From Akebia trifoliata (lineage: Eukaryota > Streptophyta > Magnoliopsida > Ranunculales > Lardizabalaceae), in contig CM030706.1 in assembly GCA_017979445.1 (NCBI GenBank), positions 15,052,967-15,116,966 on the forward strand: 64,000 nt of DNA. Reading direction: 5' to 3'. This document shows positions 33,454 through 44,903 of the stretch, piece by piece (the first letter of the stretch is position 1; each line of letters starts with the position of its first letter). Under the pieces are notes generated by a model. That model made no database searches. It saw only the letters and a list, made by a program, of their open reading frames with translations, and had not been told where the DNA came from. A program made the position numbers and the translations under genes.

Positions 33454-34710
33454 ATGGCTTCAGAATCTGAGCTCATAGAGATCCGTAAGATCTTGGCAAC
33501 CTTTGACACTGATATCAACAGTATAAAAAGCAAAGTGGAAGTATTAGAACAGACCTCGAAATCCACGGGCAATCCCTTAGATGACCTAAAAGGAAATAAG
33601 GTAGAAGAGAAACGTCCACGTGAAGTCTTCGAACTCGACGGAGACGAAGAGTATGTTGATGAAAATCCAGCATCTAATAGAATGTCTCAATTGGAGTCAG
33701 CTATAAAGAGTATAAAGGGTATCGATGAAATTGCAGAAGGCATTGAAACTCTGAACCGCATCCCTAGAATCAATTTGCCAGAGAAGTTTGTGATGTCGGA
33801 AATGGACAAGTTTAGTGGGATAGGGTGTGCGAAAACATATCTTAAGATGTATGTTACCAACATACGCACTATGGGGCTCAGCGACGAACAGATGACGTTA
33901 TTATTTCAAAGAACTTTATCAGGATCAGCACTACGTTGACTGATGTCTCAAAACCTAGTTACTGTGGGTACATGGGAGAACATGTCAAAGACCTTCTGGC
34001 ATCAGTATAAGTACAGTACTGAGATTGAGACCTCAAGAAGGGATTTGGAGGCAACTAAATAGAAAAATAGGGAGACATTCATTGATTTCATTGGTCGCTG
34101 GAGGGCCAAGGCTACCCAAATGTGGGATAGACCTTCGGAAAAGGAACAAGTAGTGATTATCTGAAAGAACCTCTTACAAGGATATGCTCAACACCTAGTG
34201 GTCCAATATCTCCCTACTTTTGAGTCTTTGTTTCAAGTCAGAAGTCAACTCGAGGATGCTTTTACCTCTGGGGTTCTTTCTAACCCCTCGGATAACAAAT
34301 CTAAGAAATTTTATGTTCCCAAACCTAATACCAACCAGGTCTACATAGCCAACACGCCAGCCACCCCAGCTCAACCCCCAGCCCGGTCTAATAACTAGGT
34401 TCACCCAAGTCAACCTCGAACTCCATGTCAATTTACCAATCTAGGATGAGTATCACTGTAGCGCTTCACAAAATTATAAAAAAAGGGGCTTCTTACCACT
34501 ATCCAACCCCGACCTTTGCCTAATCCCTTGCCAGCTGGACACAATTCTAACTTGTTCTGCTAGTTCCATCAAAATTCTGACCATCACACGGATCGATGTA
34601 TCACCTTGTGCCATGCCATTCAAAACCTTATTGACAATAAAAATGTCACAATCCCTAGTCCACCAAATGTCACCACTAATCCACTACCTACCTATCAACC
34701 TCCACCATGA
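33454..34710 (+). pseudogene. gag: gag of the Ogre-like element
   Basis: One frame runs from MASESELIEIRKI at 33454 to 34398 with internal stops at 33937 (TGA), 34060 (TAG) and 34162 (TGA). It contains an N-terminal coiled-coil region, then MDKFSGIGCAKTYLKMYV, TFWHQYKYSTEI and FIDFIGRWRAKATQM, the core of the retrotransposon gag domain. After a frameshift a zinc-knuckle remnant with DHHTDRC lies near 34575-34595, followed by NVTTNPLPTYQPP. The three stops are each one C-to-T or G-to-A change from a sense codon normal for that position. Confidence 0.88.
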
Positions 34711-35660
34711 ATATGGTTTCCCATACCCTATTACTATTAGATCCCGTCTGTCTTATCTATCCAATCCAAGTCAAACTGCCTAGTTACCCCTTTGTCGGGA
34801 TAGCTTTCACTGATGAGGTTTTCACTACGAACTATGAACCATTTGATCCAACCTCGGATGATACATATTGTTTATCCTCATCTCGCTACAGTAGTCCCGC
34901 ATTCACTAGTTACCTGTTGGCTAAGATGAACCTGAAAAGTCATGTATCTTCGACAAATGAAGATCCATACTTATTGACTCAAGAAGATGAGCCTTTCTCC
35001 TTCTCCTGTGATGAAGTTAGACATATGACTCAAGGAGGAAGAGTTTTTAAGCCACAAGAACTCTGCGTTGATAATCCTGCAGCATTGATAAAGAAAGAAG
35101 GAGAAGATCCAATCAAAGAAAATATTGAAGAAGATAACTCTGTGATCAAGTAGTTGAAGAAATTAGGGGCCAATATGTCAGTATGGGATTTACTCATGGC
35201 TTCCACTGCTCATAGGGAGGCTGTTATCAAAGTACTAAACACAGTCCAAGTCTCCCTTGATACTTCTCCAGATAAGTTGGCCAGTATAGTAGGGGCAGCT
35301 TACGTGGAGAATATCCTATCCTTCTCGGACTCAATTCTCCCAAAAGAAGGGGCAAGCCATACTAAACCGTTGCACATCACAGTCGACTGCAACAGGATGA
35401 GGGTACCGCTGGTTTTGATTGATAATGAGAGTGCACTGAATGTTTGTCCTTTGAAAACGGCTACTTGTTTCGGGTTTAAGACTGAAGATCTCAAGCCCAC
35501 TAATCAAGGTGTCAGGGCCTATGATAACACCAAGAGGGATGTACTGAGAATTTTGCACCTTCGATTGTCCATAGGCATAACTGAATTTCTTGTGAAATTT
35601 AAAGTTATTGATATCCAGTCTTATTTCAACTTACTGTTAGGGAGACCATGGTAACACCAA
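34711..35660 (+). pseudogene. Gag C-terminal linker and protease of the Ogre-like element
   Basis: A single frame covers 34707-35654 with one TAG at 35151. Early motifs include RHMTQGGRVFKP (about 35020). Then come SVWDLLMASTAHREAV and the protease core: PLHITVDCNRMRVPLVLIDNES (35361-35432), ALNVCPLKTA, GVRAYDNTKRDVL and FNLLLGRPW (35628-35654). The catalytic region usual for this lineage reads D-N-G-S; here glycine is replaced (DNES), which would probably inactivate it. The sequence continues as KVKFIKDGQVITLHGD beyond a stop. Confidence 0.87.
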
Positions 35661-36700
35661 AACAAAGTCATCCCCTCCACGCTACACTAGAAGGTCAAGT
35701 TTATCAAGGATGGCCAAGTGATTACTCTTCATGGAGATGCTGAAATTGTAGGAATCATAAACAATACTGAGGCCAAGAATAAGCCACTGCTTGAGATTCA
35801 GCCAGAACAACAGGGGATAGAACTTAGCGTTCGAATTTGAAAAGATATGTTTAGTTTAATGGGATCACTCGGTGAAAGAATATTTTCCCATTGAGAACAC
35901 TTATAAATGTTATATGGCCAATATGTTCAAAAAAATGAGATTTTTCTCTGGTATGGGCTTAGGTCGCAAGCAACAAGGTATCAAAGAGGTACCAGTGATT
36001 AAAGAAGTCGTTGGCACATTCAGGCTAGGATATAAGCCTACTAAGGAAGATTGGGCCCAATACTGGAAGACAAAGCGGGACAAGACAATTACAAAAAGGC
36101 AAAGGCACACCACGGATCTCATTAAAATGAAGTCCTATCAAAAGACCCTCAATGGCTATTTTGTGAAAGAAGGAAAAGACTTTCGTTACTGTAGGTTCCC
36201 AGAGCCGTTCATTGATCACATCACATGGGTCGTTGTTAATATACCAACTCCGCCTCAACCCGGAGAAATGCGTATTTGGAGTAACTTCTGGAAAACTGTT
36301 GAGATTTGTGGTCAGTCAAAGAGGGATCGAAGTAGACCCTGTGAAGATTAAAGCTATCCAAGAGATGCGACCTCCTGAGACTGAAAAGCAAATTCAAGAT
36401 TTTTTGGGTAGAATCCAGTATGTTAGGAGATTCATCGCTCAACTCACAAATGTCTATGAACATATTTTCAATTTTCTCAAGAAAAATGAACCAACAGTTT
36501 GGAATGGGCAATGTCAAAAGGCTTTCGATCAAGTCAAAGAGTATCTCTTGAACCTACCTATTTTGGTCCCACCTACACCGGGTGAACCACTTCTGCTTTA
36601 TCTGTCCGTCACAGAAGAAGTTATGGGATGCATGCTTGCACAGTATGACAAAGATACTCGCAAAAAAGGTCTATATACTACATCAACAAAAAGATGTTAG
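35661..36700 (+). pseudogene. pol: Reverse transcriptase of the Ogre-like element with the catalytic core deleted
   Basis: The N-terminal linker is present: MGLGRKQQGIKE (35956-35991), then LGYKPTKEDWAQYW (36028-36069). At about 36240, FPEPFIDHITWVVV passes directly, with a frame change, into YQLRLNPEKCVFGVTSGKLL, a segment that normally follows the palm. The fingers and palm, including the YxDD box, are therefore missing. The thumb and connection (GIEVDPVKIKAIQEM, FLGRIQYVRRFI, FDQVKEYL) are preserved to 36698. Confidence 0.88.
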
Positions 36701-37440
36701 AGTGTGAACGAAAGTATTCGGCCCTCGAAAAAACTTGCTTAGCACTGGTATGGGCTATTTAGAGACTCCGGCACTATATGCTATCTCATTCAATTATCCT
36801 ATTATCTCGAATGGATCCTCTTAAGTATCTCTTCGAGAAACCGACATTGACAGGGAGAACCGCGTGATGGTTATTGTTGCTATCAGAGTTTGACATCACG
36901 CATGTTACACAAAAATCTATCAAGGGGAGAGCTGTAGCAGAATATTTGGCAGATCACCCTGTAGTAGAAGGAATAAGGCCTGTTGATCAATTCCCAGATG
37001 AGAACATCTTACATGTTAAAGAAGAACCGTAGAATCAAACATGGCAGTTGTACTTTGATGGAGCCACCAATCAGAATGGGTATGGAATAGGAGCAGTCAT
37101 GTTTTCTCTGGAAGGATGTCACATTCCTATCGCTATTAAATTAGCTTTTCAAACACCAATAACACGGTTGAATATGAGACATGCATCTCGGGGCTCGAAC
37201 TTGCTTTGAACCTGGGTATTACAGAAATTGAAGTTTTTGGGGATTCAGCCTTGGTCATACATCAGTCATTGGAAGAATGAAAGACTAGGGATGAAAAGTT
37301 GAAATCTTATCATGAGTATCTGTTAAACTTACTCAGTAAGTTTAAAGTTATCCTGTTCCAACACTTGTCAAGGAAGGATAAAAGAATTTGCTGACTCCTT
37401 AGCCACTTTATCTTCAATGATCCATTTGCCCCTTGACATG
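36701..37440 (+). pseudogene. RNase H and archaeal-type RNase H of the Ogre-like element
   Basis: YSALEKTCLALVWA (36715-36760), HYMLSHSIILLSRMDPLKYLFEKP and a GRAVAEYLADHPV motif (36932-36970) are the end of the first RNase H. WQLYFDGATNQNGYGIGAVM (37041-37100) begins the second, archaeal-type RNase H typical of Tat elements. EFADSLATLSS (37384-37416) marks its end. Several stops and frameshifts are present. Confidence 0.85.
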
Positions 37441-38763
37441 GAATTGAGGCTGATCACTGTCGAAGTCAAAGACAAACATGCATATTGCCATCAGATCAAC
37501 ATTGCTACTAGACTACCTGATGGGAAGTTATGGTACACATATATAAAGAGAGTGATGGAAAAATAAAAATTCTCGAAAGAAGCATCGAGGAAGGATCGAC
37601 AAACCCTACTAAGATTAGCATCTCAATTCATCCTGTGTGCAGGAAGTTTATACAAAAGGTCTTATGATGGGATTCATTTGTCGTGTGTTGATGAAGATCA
37701 AGCTGAACAAATAATGGTTGAACTACATTCAGGAGAATGTGGCCCTCACATGATTGGGAAAATGTTAGCTAAAAAAATTATGAGACAAGGGTACTACTGG
37801 CCCACGATGGAAACAGATTGTCACCACATGGTCAAGACCTGTCATAAATGCCAAATACATGCGAACCTTATACATGTGCCGCCATCTCAATTAGATGGTC
37901 TAACTTCACTGTGACCATTTTCAGTTTGGAGAATTGACATTATTGGTAAAATATCGCCTAAGGCATCAAACGGGCATGAATACATTCTAGTTGCTATCGA
38001 TTATTTTACTAAGTGGGTCGAAGCTGCCTTTTATGTTGTCCTCATTGTGTCTCGAGTTGCAAAGTTTATCCAAACAAACATCATCAGTCGATATGGGGTA
38101 CCTTGGTAGTTGATTTCTAATAATGGGTCACACTTCCAAGCTGAGGTTATTACATTGTGTTCAAAGTTCAAAATCTCACACCACAAATCATCTCCTTACC
38201 GCTCTCACACTAATGGAGCAGTCGAAGCAGCTAATAAGAATCTTAAGACGATCAGGAAAATATGTCAATCACATCGAGATTGGTCAGAAAAACTACCATT
38301 TGCACTATGGGCATATTGAACTTCAATTCGATTCTCTATTGGAGCTACTCCCTACTCCTTAGTGTATGGCATGGAAGTAGTCTTGCTAGTTGAAATGGAA
38401 ATTATGTCTCTCAGGGTCTGGTTGGAAAGTCAGTTATCAGAAGCAGATTGGGTTCGTCAACGGTATGAAGAATTAAATTTGATCGAAGAAAAACGACTAA
38501 GAGTTTTATATCATGTGCAAGCTTATTAAAGAAGAGTCGCCCGTGCGTTTGACAAAAAAATCAAGGCCCGTCACTTGCAAGTCGGGGATTTACTACTCAA
38601 AGAGAATCGGGCACCTATCTTTGACCCTAGAGGGAAGTTCAAACCAAATTGGGGAGGTCCGTTCATCATCAAAGAAATATTACCAGGAAAAGCTGTCAGG
38701 CTTCAAGATCATGATGGAATCGAATTACCAGAACCAACCAACCTTGACCAAATCAAATGGTAA
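37441..38763 (+). pseudogene. Integrase of the Ogre-like element
   Basis: One frame to 38763 with stops at 37564, 37912, 38107, 38317 and 38527. The zinc-binding region has HMIGKMLAKKIMRQGYYWP and CHKCQIHAN. The catalytic core has RIDIIGKI, a YILVAIDYFTKWVEA block, ISNNGSHFQ (the usual second D is N) and GAVEAANKNL. The C-terminus has QVGDLL, FDPRGKFKPNWGGPF and DGIELPEPTN, then ends IKWxYI-like as in Ogre elements. Four of the five stops are explained by C-to-T or G-to-A changes (CGA to TGA, TGG to TAG, CAA to TAA). Confidence 0.9.
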
Positions 38764-40230
38764 TACATTTAAGAAGGCCATCTTTGGCCGAATCAATCCT
38801 CATATTACCCAGTTACCCAGTTCAATATATCCTTTCTCAACCCTTTTACAGTCTTTTCAAAAAGAAAAATTATGTCTTTTTCTTTCTTAGTCCGATCACT
38901 TAACCTAGGGAAAGGAAGATTCGAACTACGTTTTGGTCTGATCCCAAAATTCTGGGGTACGTAGGCAACCTGAGAAGTTACTTCAGGCCCGACCACATCA
39001 AAATAAAAATAAAAATCTCTATTTCCCCACATATCAAAATAAATCTAAAAAAAAAAATTCAAAAGAGAAGAAATATCTTCAAAATGAGGAAGAAAATTCA
39101 AGGCAATATAAAAGAAATGTCACACAAGGGGCATTCGGGTTTTTGAGTCTCAAAATCCCCTTATTTTTTGTACCCAGTCCTAAGCTTACCTATAAAAGTC
39201 CTCTTATGTACTGTGCGAAAAGTCAAGGAAGATAGCAAAGCATGATCAGACAGTAATTCCATAAGGAAGAAAAGAAAAACAAAAGCCTACTAAGTTGAAA
39301 ACATGAAAAGGGCGACTTAGGCAAAAATTAAGGCAAGCTCGCAAGGTTGAAAATCCGAAAGGACAACTTTGGCAACAATCAGAGCAAAGAAAAAAAAAGA
39401 AGCTCACTAGTTTGAAAAATCTGAAAAAGCAATCTAAGCAAAAGTTAGAGTAACAAAGCAGAACAGAAGAAAAACGAAGAGCAGTCCGAGCTGAAACATC
39501 AGAAGTCCAAATAATCAAGTTCAATGCGTAGCCTAAACCAGGCACAGACTCAGAAACCATAAGTATCTTGTCCACGATCGATTTGAAAATTTTTACTCTC
39601 CCAAGTGAACCAAGGGAGAGAAGGGTGAATTCTATGATGAGTCTCAAAAAGAAAATATTTTGTTTTCTTACGCCTGACTCAAAATCTTCTATAAAATTAA
39701 TCAAAATTAAAAGTTGAATCTTTATTGCGTTTGTGGTAATCAAATATTTCAAACCTTCATACAAGGGGCATTTTCTTTTTTCTCTAAATATGTAGTTTCC
39801 CCTTTATACTAGGGGTATTTTTTTTTCATGATGTATTCAATTATCTCCAATATCATGTTTGTTATCAAACTAGGGGCATTTTGTTTTTGAGCAATGTTAA
39901 TCCTAAAAGATAATGGGAACCCAAACTTAAGGTTACCCTCTTGATAACAGTTTTTCAAAAAATCCTTGAGGTTCAAAAGAAATAAAAACTCAGGTTTTAA
40001 ATTCATAAAACTTTTGGATAAAACCTTGAGGTTCAAACAAAAGTATTTTGGATATCACATTTGGTTGTGCTTAGAGATTAACTCATAACCCTTTCACCTA
40101 GAATAAGAGATAGGGCATTCATTCTTTCCCCGATATATTCATTCCCAGATTCAATCACTCTTTTTCAGATTCATTTTCAATTGTTCTTTCCCAGATTTAT
40201 TCCTTCATTCTCAGTTTTACTCAGCCAGTT
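38764..40230 (+). other. Proximal 3' UTR of the Ogre-like element
   Basis: It contains the block actacgttttggtctgatcc...ggggtacgtaggcaacc (38929-38971), widely found downstream of pol in plant Tat elements. 39000-40080 is AT-rich with gaaaa/aaag repeats; the 172-codon minus-strand frame (39246-39764) is low in complexity and has no recognised motif. Confidence 0.62.
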
Positions 40231-40868
40231 ACCGCCGAGGGTTTCTCAGAATTATGCTCAGATGCCGCCGAGGGCTTTCTTAGAATTATACTCAGTTTTC
40301 GCCGAGGGCTTTCTCCGAATTATGCTCAGTTGCCGCCGAGGGCTTTCTCGGAATTATGCTCAGATGCTGCCAAGGGCTTTTTCGGAATTATGTTCAGATG
40401 TCGCCGAAGGCTTTCTCAGAACTATGCTCAATTACCGTCGAGGGCTTTCTCAGAACTATGCTCAATTACCGTCGAGGGCTTTCTCAGAACTATGCTCAAT
40501 TACCGTCGAGGGTTTTCTCAGAATTATGCTCAGATGCGGCCTAGGGTTTTCTTGGAATTATGCTCAGTTGCTGCCGAGGACTTTCTAAGAACTATGCTCG
40601 ATGCCGCCGAGGGTTTTCTTAGAATTATGCTCAGTTACCACCGAGGGTTTTCTCGGAATTATACTCAGTTGTCGCCGAGGTTTTCTCGGAATTATGATCA
40701 GATGCCGCCGAGGGCTTTCTCGGAATTATACTCAATTACCGTCGAGGGCTTTCTCGGAATTATGCTCAGATGTCGCCGAGGGTTTTCTCGGAACTATGCT
40801 TAGTTACCGTCGAGGGTTTTCTTGGAATTATGCTCAGTTACCGTCGAGGGTTTTCTCGGAATTATGCT
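40231..40868 (+). repeat. About 34-bp tandem repeat, 19 units, in the 3' UTR
   Basis: Consensus ccgccgagggctttctcggaattatgctcagttg or close. I count nineteen successive units, most 34 bp and a few 33 bp. A partly degenerate tail of attatgctcag-like units follows to about 40985. Long frames over this region exist only because a 34-bp unit without stops cycles through three frames; they are not genes. 3' UTR arrays of this kind are known in Ogre-type elements and can seed satellite DNA. Confidence 0.93.
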
Positions 40869-41055
40869 TAGTTTATGTTCAAATTATGCTTAGATTATGC
40901 TCAGTTCTACTCAGTTTATGCGCAGTATATGCTTAGATTATGCTCAGTTTATGCTCAATTTATATTCACTTTATGCTCAGATTTTACTTAGTTCCAACTT
41001 AAATTCTTTGAAATTTGTCTCAAATTTTAAGTCCATACACTTGCACAATTGTTAC

Positions 41056-41300
41056 ATCAGTCAAGGAGAATTTTTTTTAAATTCAAGGATCTGACACTGT
41101 CAGTGAGAGTGTTTGCTCGATGACCTGACAACCTTTTAGTTCGGGGAGAGTTTTACACTCAAGGATCCGAACGCCCCGACGAATTGCTAAATCAGGCTGC
41201 AAAATGAACTGTCACTAGCTTTAACATTCGGATATCGTACTATCTACCAAAATAGATTTGCTATCTAGTTTGCTTCAACCCTCTGCCAAAAAGAGGTATC
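41056..41300 (+). other. Distal 3' UTR and purine tract before the 3' LTR
   Basis: Counterpart of 556-808. The last bases before the LTR are ccaaaaagaggtatc, the likely plus-strand priming tract although the run is interrupted by ta. Confidence 0.68.
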
Positions 41301-42990
41301 TGTAGACACCCCATTTTTGCACTCGTCTGATTAATCAACTCGTCAACCCGATCGCAACAGTTCCCAATGATAGATGTTTATTTCAATACTTTATTTTATT
41401 ACCAGATATGTTTCAAAAATCCGGATGAGGTATCTCAAACTGACAAAACCTTAGAAACCACGCTACGCTAAGAAAATATGACCCTAGAAACATAGAAATC
41501 ATCATCTTGCAGACCGAAAAGAAGTTTTACGATAATAATCACCAAAAAATGATCAAATTATCAAAATATCCCTAACATCAAAACAACCCTAAAGCCTACG
41601 TTACACTTAGGAAAACTCATTCAAACACATAAAACAACAAATCGAAACCAAATAAATCCTTTAGCCAATTTTCACAAAATTTGATAAAATTATGAAAATG
41701 CCCCTCATAAAGTTCACTACCATTCCTCATAAATTTTTTTATAAATGACGCAAACCAATATTTTCATTGAATTCCTTATGAAAAATTGATTCTAAAACAT
41801 CCTAGAACATCAAAAACCGACTTGAAACACAAAAAGTCTTCTCCGAGGGCAAAACTATAATTTAACAATTTTTATAATTAAAAATTTTGAAATTAATAAA
41901 TAAAACATTAAATAATTAAAGTGAAACATTAACAAATTTAATTTAAAAATTTGAACGAAAAAAATCGATTAATTAGGCTCTCAGGCAAAATTGTTGATGG
42001 TTACCAAGATATTTATTCAAGGACCCCTCCATTTTGGGGTCAAAAGAATTAAAGATATAATAGAAGGGGGTTCTCCAAAATATTAAAGTCAATCAAGTAA
42101 GACTAAAGTCAAGATATTAAAGTCAATCAAGTGAGACTAAAGTCAAAATTAAAGTCAATCAAATAAGACCAAAGTCAAGATATTAAAGTTAATCAAGTAA
42201 GACTAAAGTCAAAATTTTAAAGTCAATCAAATAAGACCAAAAGTCAAAACCCTAATAGAGTTCTAATTAAATAATAACTCTATTTAATAGAGTTCTAACT
42301 AAAATATAACTCTACCTAAAATAATTCTAATTAAAATATAACTCTAACTAAAAGAATTATAATTAAACACTAATTCTATCTAAACCAACTCTTAAAAAAA
42401 TCTATAAATAGGGGTCCTTACACCCTGTTTTCGTATAAAAAAAAAACTCTAAGAGAAGTAGGTCAAAAAGCTTCCCTAGCCTCCTATAAATTCTAATTTT
42501 GAAGTCCCAACTCCTTACCTAACACCCATACTTTGATTTTAGCTTGAAAAATACTTAGAAGCCCTTCAAAAACACCCCAAAATTTATAAAAAAATTTGAA
42601 GAATCTAGATCTAAGAAAGAGATACCTTGCCTCGGAGATCAGAAATCAGATCCGGAGACAGAACAAAACAAGAAATACGGTACAAGGAGCGATTTTATCA
42701 GATCTGAGGGAATAGGACCGTTGCGTTTGACGTTAAATTTTCTTTTATCTAGGTTTTTTGTTAGCAATGTAGTCTTATTTGGGATAAGTAGAGACGGTAT
42801 TGGCCGGGCGGGATTGGTGCCTAATACCTTCCAACCCAGTAACGTGATCCCTGGACCCATATTTTTTAGTAGATTAGTTGATTTATTCGTTTCGAGTCTC
42901 TATTCGTAGACCGCAACAACTAGGTGGCGACTCCCAAACCTCAAGGGTCAAAAGCGGATCCGCTCACCCCGCGGATCGAGGGTGCTTTCA
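41301..42990 (+). repeat. 3' LTR of the Ogre-like element
   Basis: Starts tgtagacacc and ends gggtgctttca, followed by the target duplication atatc. Its U3 array lies at about 42084-42250 and its TATA box at 42403-42411. Confidence 0.95.
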
Positions 42991-42995
42991 ATATC

Positions 42996-43245
42996 AGGAT
43001 GAGGTTGAGATCCAGTACTCGTGTTGACAACATGGCATCAATCTAGTAAGCCGAGATCTTTCTAATGCCAACAGAGTAATCATTGATTTGGTGGCTAGAG
43101 TCCATGATTTGGAACTTCGCCTAGATGCTTCTTATGCCTCAAATAGTTAGACGTACTTTCCTTGAATTTCCTACACCTTTATTTCCTGCACACTTGAACA
43201 AATGAATGTAAAATTATGGAATTAATGGGAAAATAGTTTTTCTTT
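42996..43245 (+). other. Right part of the sequence interrupted by the Ogre-like element
   Basis: Continues the decayed coding-like sequence of 26600-26854. The first bases, aggatgaggttgagatcc, join to gaaattaatgatatc of the left side when one copy of the duplication is removed. The coding-like part stops near 43149 (NS then TAG). Confidence 0.5.
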
Positions 43246-44870
43246 TGTATTATTGGCCTCAGATATATCTCACTTTTATTTTGAAAACTGTTGCTTTGAT
43301 ACAAATTTTAGATTTTTCCTTAATGCAAAAAGACATAAGTACGATGTTGGGTGTTTTGCAACATAATTCCCATACTATTCAACCCATAGATATTTTTCTA
43401 AGTTATACACAAGATAAAAAATCAATTATGGTATCTATCAAATTTGGTGATAAGAAAATTAAAAAGATCACACATTTTCATAGGCCTGGCTAAAGACATT
43501 AAACTTAGCATTGCTTGGGAAGCAACCCATGTAATTCAAGTTGAAACTCTCAACTCCAATAAATCTAGCTAAAGACGTAAAACTTAGGGCTATTAAGAAG
43601 AAATCTCTCTTTCATTTTTAGTAGTTATTTTATCTTGTGTGTTTATCCAATATAGCCTAGGAATCATTCGTCTAGGTTATGAACACAGTACCTTTCGGCT
43701 TCATACAAAATATGCTACGACAGTGGTGAATGGTGTGTTGGCTCAGTTCAAGAGACATTGTGTCGGTATCAACAAGACTATAGGATCTTTTTAGGTGCTA
43801 TCCAACCCACTTTATTTTTTTTCAATTTCTATTTTGCACGTGCGTGTGTATGTTGAAATATTGAAGATAATATCATATTTGAGTTTGGGGGTGTATTCCA
43901 CCTTTTTTTCTATTCCAAAACTAATAAAAAATTGAAAAATATTTTGGTGGCAAGTTTGTTTTATTTTGTTCAAGATCTTAGCTTGTATCTTTAACTACTT
44001 GGTTGAAAATCTTAAATCATTTTTTGGATAGAAGCTTTAATCTGGAATCCCTTTCGTGTTTCTCTCAAGCAAAATTTAGAGCAAATTTACCTTTTGTTAG
44101 TAGTTACTTCTAATAAAGTTACCAAGAGTCTAGGTTGAATTAAGTGAGTTTTTTACCTTCTTTCTACTTAGAGTATGAAAAACTAGGTTTGATGAATCTT
44201 GACTTCCTTTTTCATTTGACTAGCTGATTAGAAGAAAAATAGAGTTGGGTTGCATTATACTGGGTATCTTGAAAAAGATTGTCTGCTTTTCTTTAAAACA
44301 GAAATACAAAAAAAAGTAAGAAAAGAAAAAGATCACTTGAAACAAGAAAAAAAAAAGAGTCAAAGATTCAAAATTTATAAGTTTAGAGTTTCAGTAGGTA
44401 AAAGTCATCAAGTGTAAAAATGTGAGTACATTGGAATATCACAAATAAAATCCCTTAGAGGTATTAAAGTGAACATCCACACTTCTCACTACCCTAAACA
44501 GGATGCTAAGTTTTGAATTAAACCCTAAGTTAGTCCAACTAGGGAATTGAACCTTCTCTCTTCCTCCTAGAAACAAAGCTAATTGCCCTATTTAAATTTC
44601 CATTTTTGTTATGACTTGAGTAATTACCAAGTTGATTTGAGTTTGGGCTTTATTCATTTGTTGATGGTGTAGGATGAATTGATGTTATTGCTTTATAAAT
44701 TCTAAAGATGAAGATGATTTTTGCATAATAAAAGGGGCATAGTTTGTCATTGGGTCTAGAACCAAAGCTCTACACTCAGTAAGTTGATGTGATTGTTGAG
44801 ATAGCTATAAATTTTAGGGAACCAAGGCTTGGTTCATTAAAGGAGCATTTTACCTAATAAAATGCCTAAA
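43246..44870 (+). mobile_element. 3' internal part of an Athila-like element, plus strand
   Basis: Three blocks match the 3' region of 5622-11548 in order: cctggctaaagacattaaac...gcttgggaagcaaccca (43484-43530), the ttgaagataatat...gagtttggggg block (43860-43893), and cccttagaggtattaaagtg (44453-44472). The 82-codon frame 43245-43493 resembles the end of the frame at 8352-8678. No LTR follows; the next sequence is another Athila-like element in opposite orientation. Confidence 0.68.
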
Positions 44871-44903
44871 ACCTTGAGGACCACTTTGTTGTATACATTC
44901 ATT

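Larger units (their letters stand above)
26860..42990 (+). mobile_element. Complete Ogre/Tat-like Ty3/gypsy element, 16.1 kb, TSD ATATC
   Basis: The LTRs are 26860-28546 and 41301-42990. The 5-bp atatc lies immediately outside both (26855-26859 and 42991-42995). Order inside: PBS, 3.4-kb leader, ORF1, gag, protease, RT (deleted core), RNase H, aRNH, integrase, 2.5-kb 3' UTR with tandem repeats, purine tract. The extra ORF upstream of gag, the aRNH, the large size and the 3' UTR repeats together identify the Ogre/Tat branch. All coding parts are broken. Confidence 0.95.

Noticed and set aside
39246..39764. 172-codon minus-strand ORF
   Set aside because: Low complexity (phenylalanine, leucine and serine rich), opposite to the element's sense and inside an AT-rich 3' UTR, with no motif.
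40231..40868. CRISPR-like array, since units are about 34 bp and regular
   Set aside because: Units follow one another without unique spacers and the DNA is plant nuclear.
40181..41094. Several overlapping plus-strand ORFs of up to 157 codons with a repeated RNYAQ/AFSELCS/GFLRIML peptide pattern
   Set aside because: They are produced by the 34-bp tandem repeat, which has no stop in any of three frames and cycles through them. The sequence is in the 3' UTR of an Ogre-like element.
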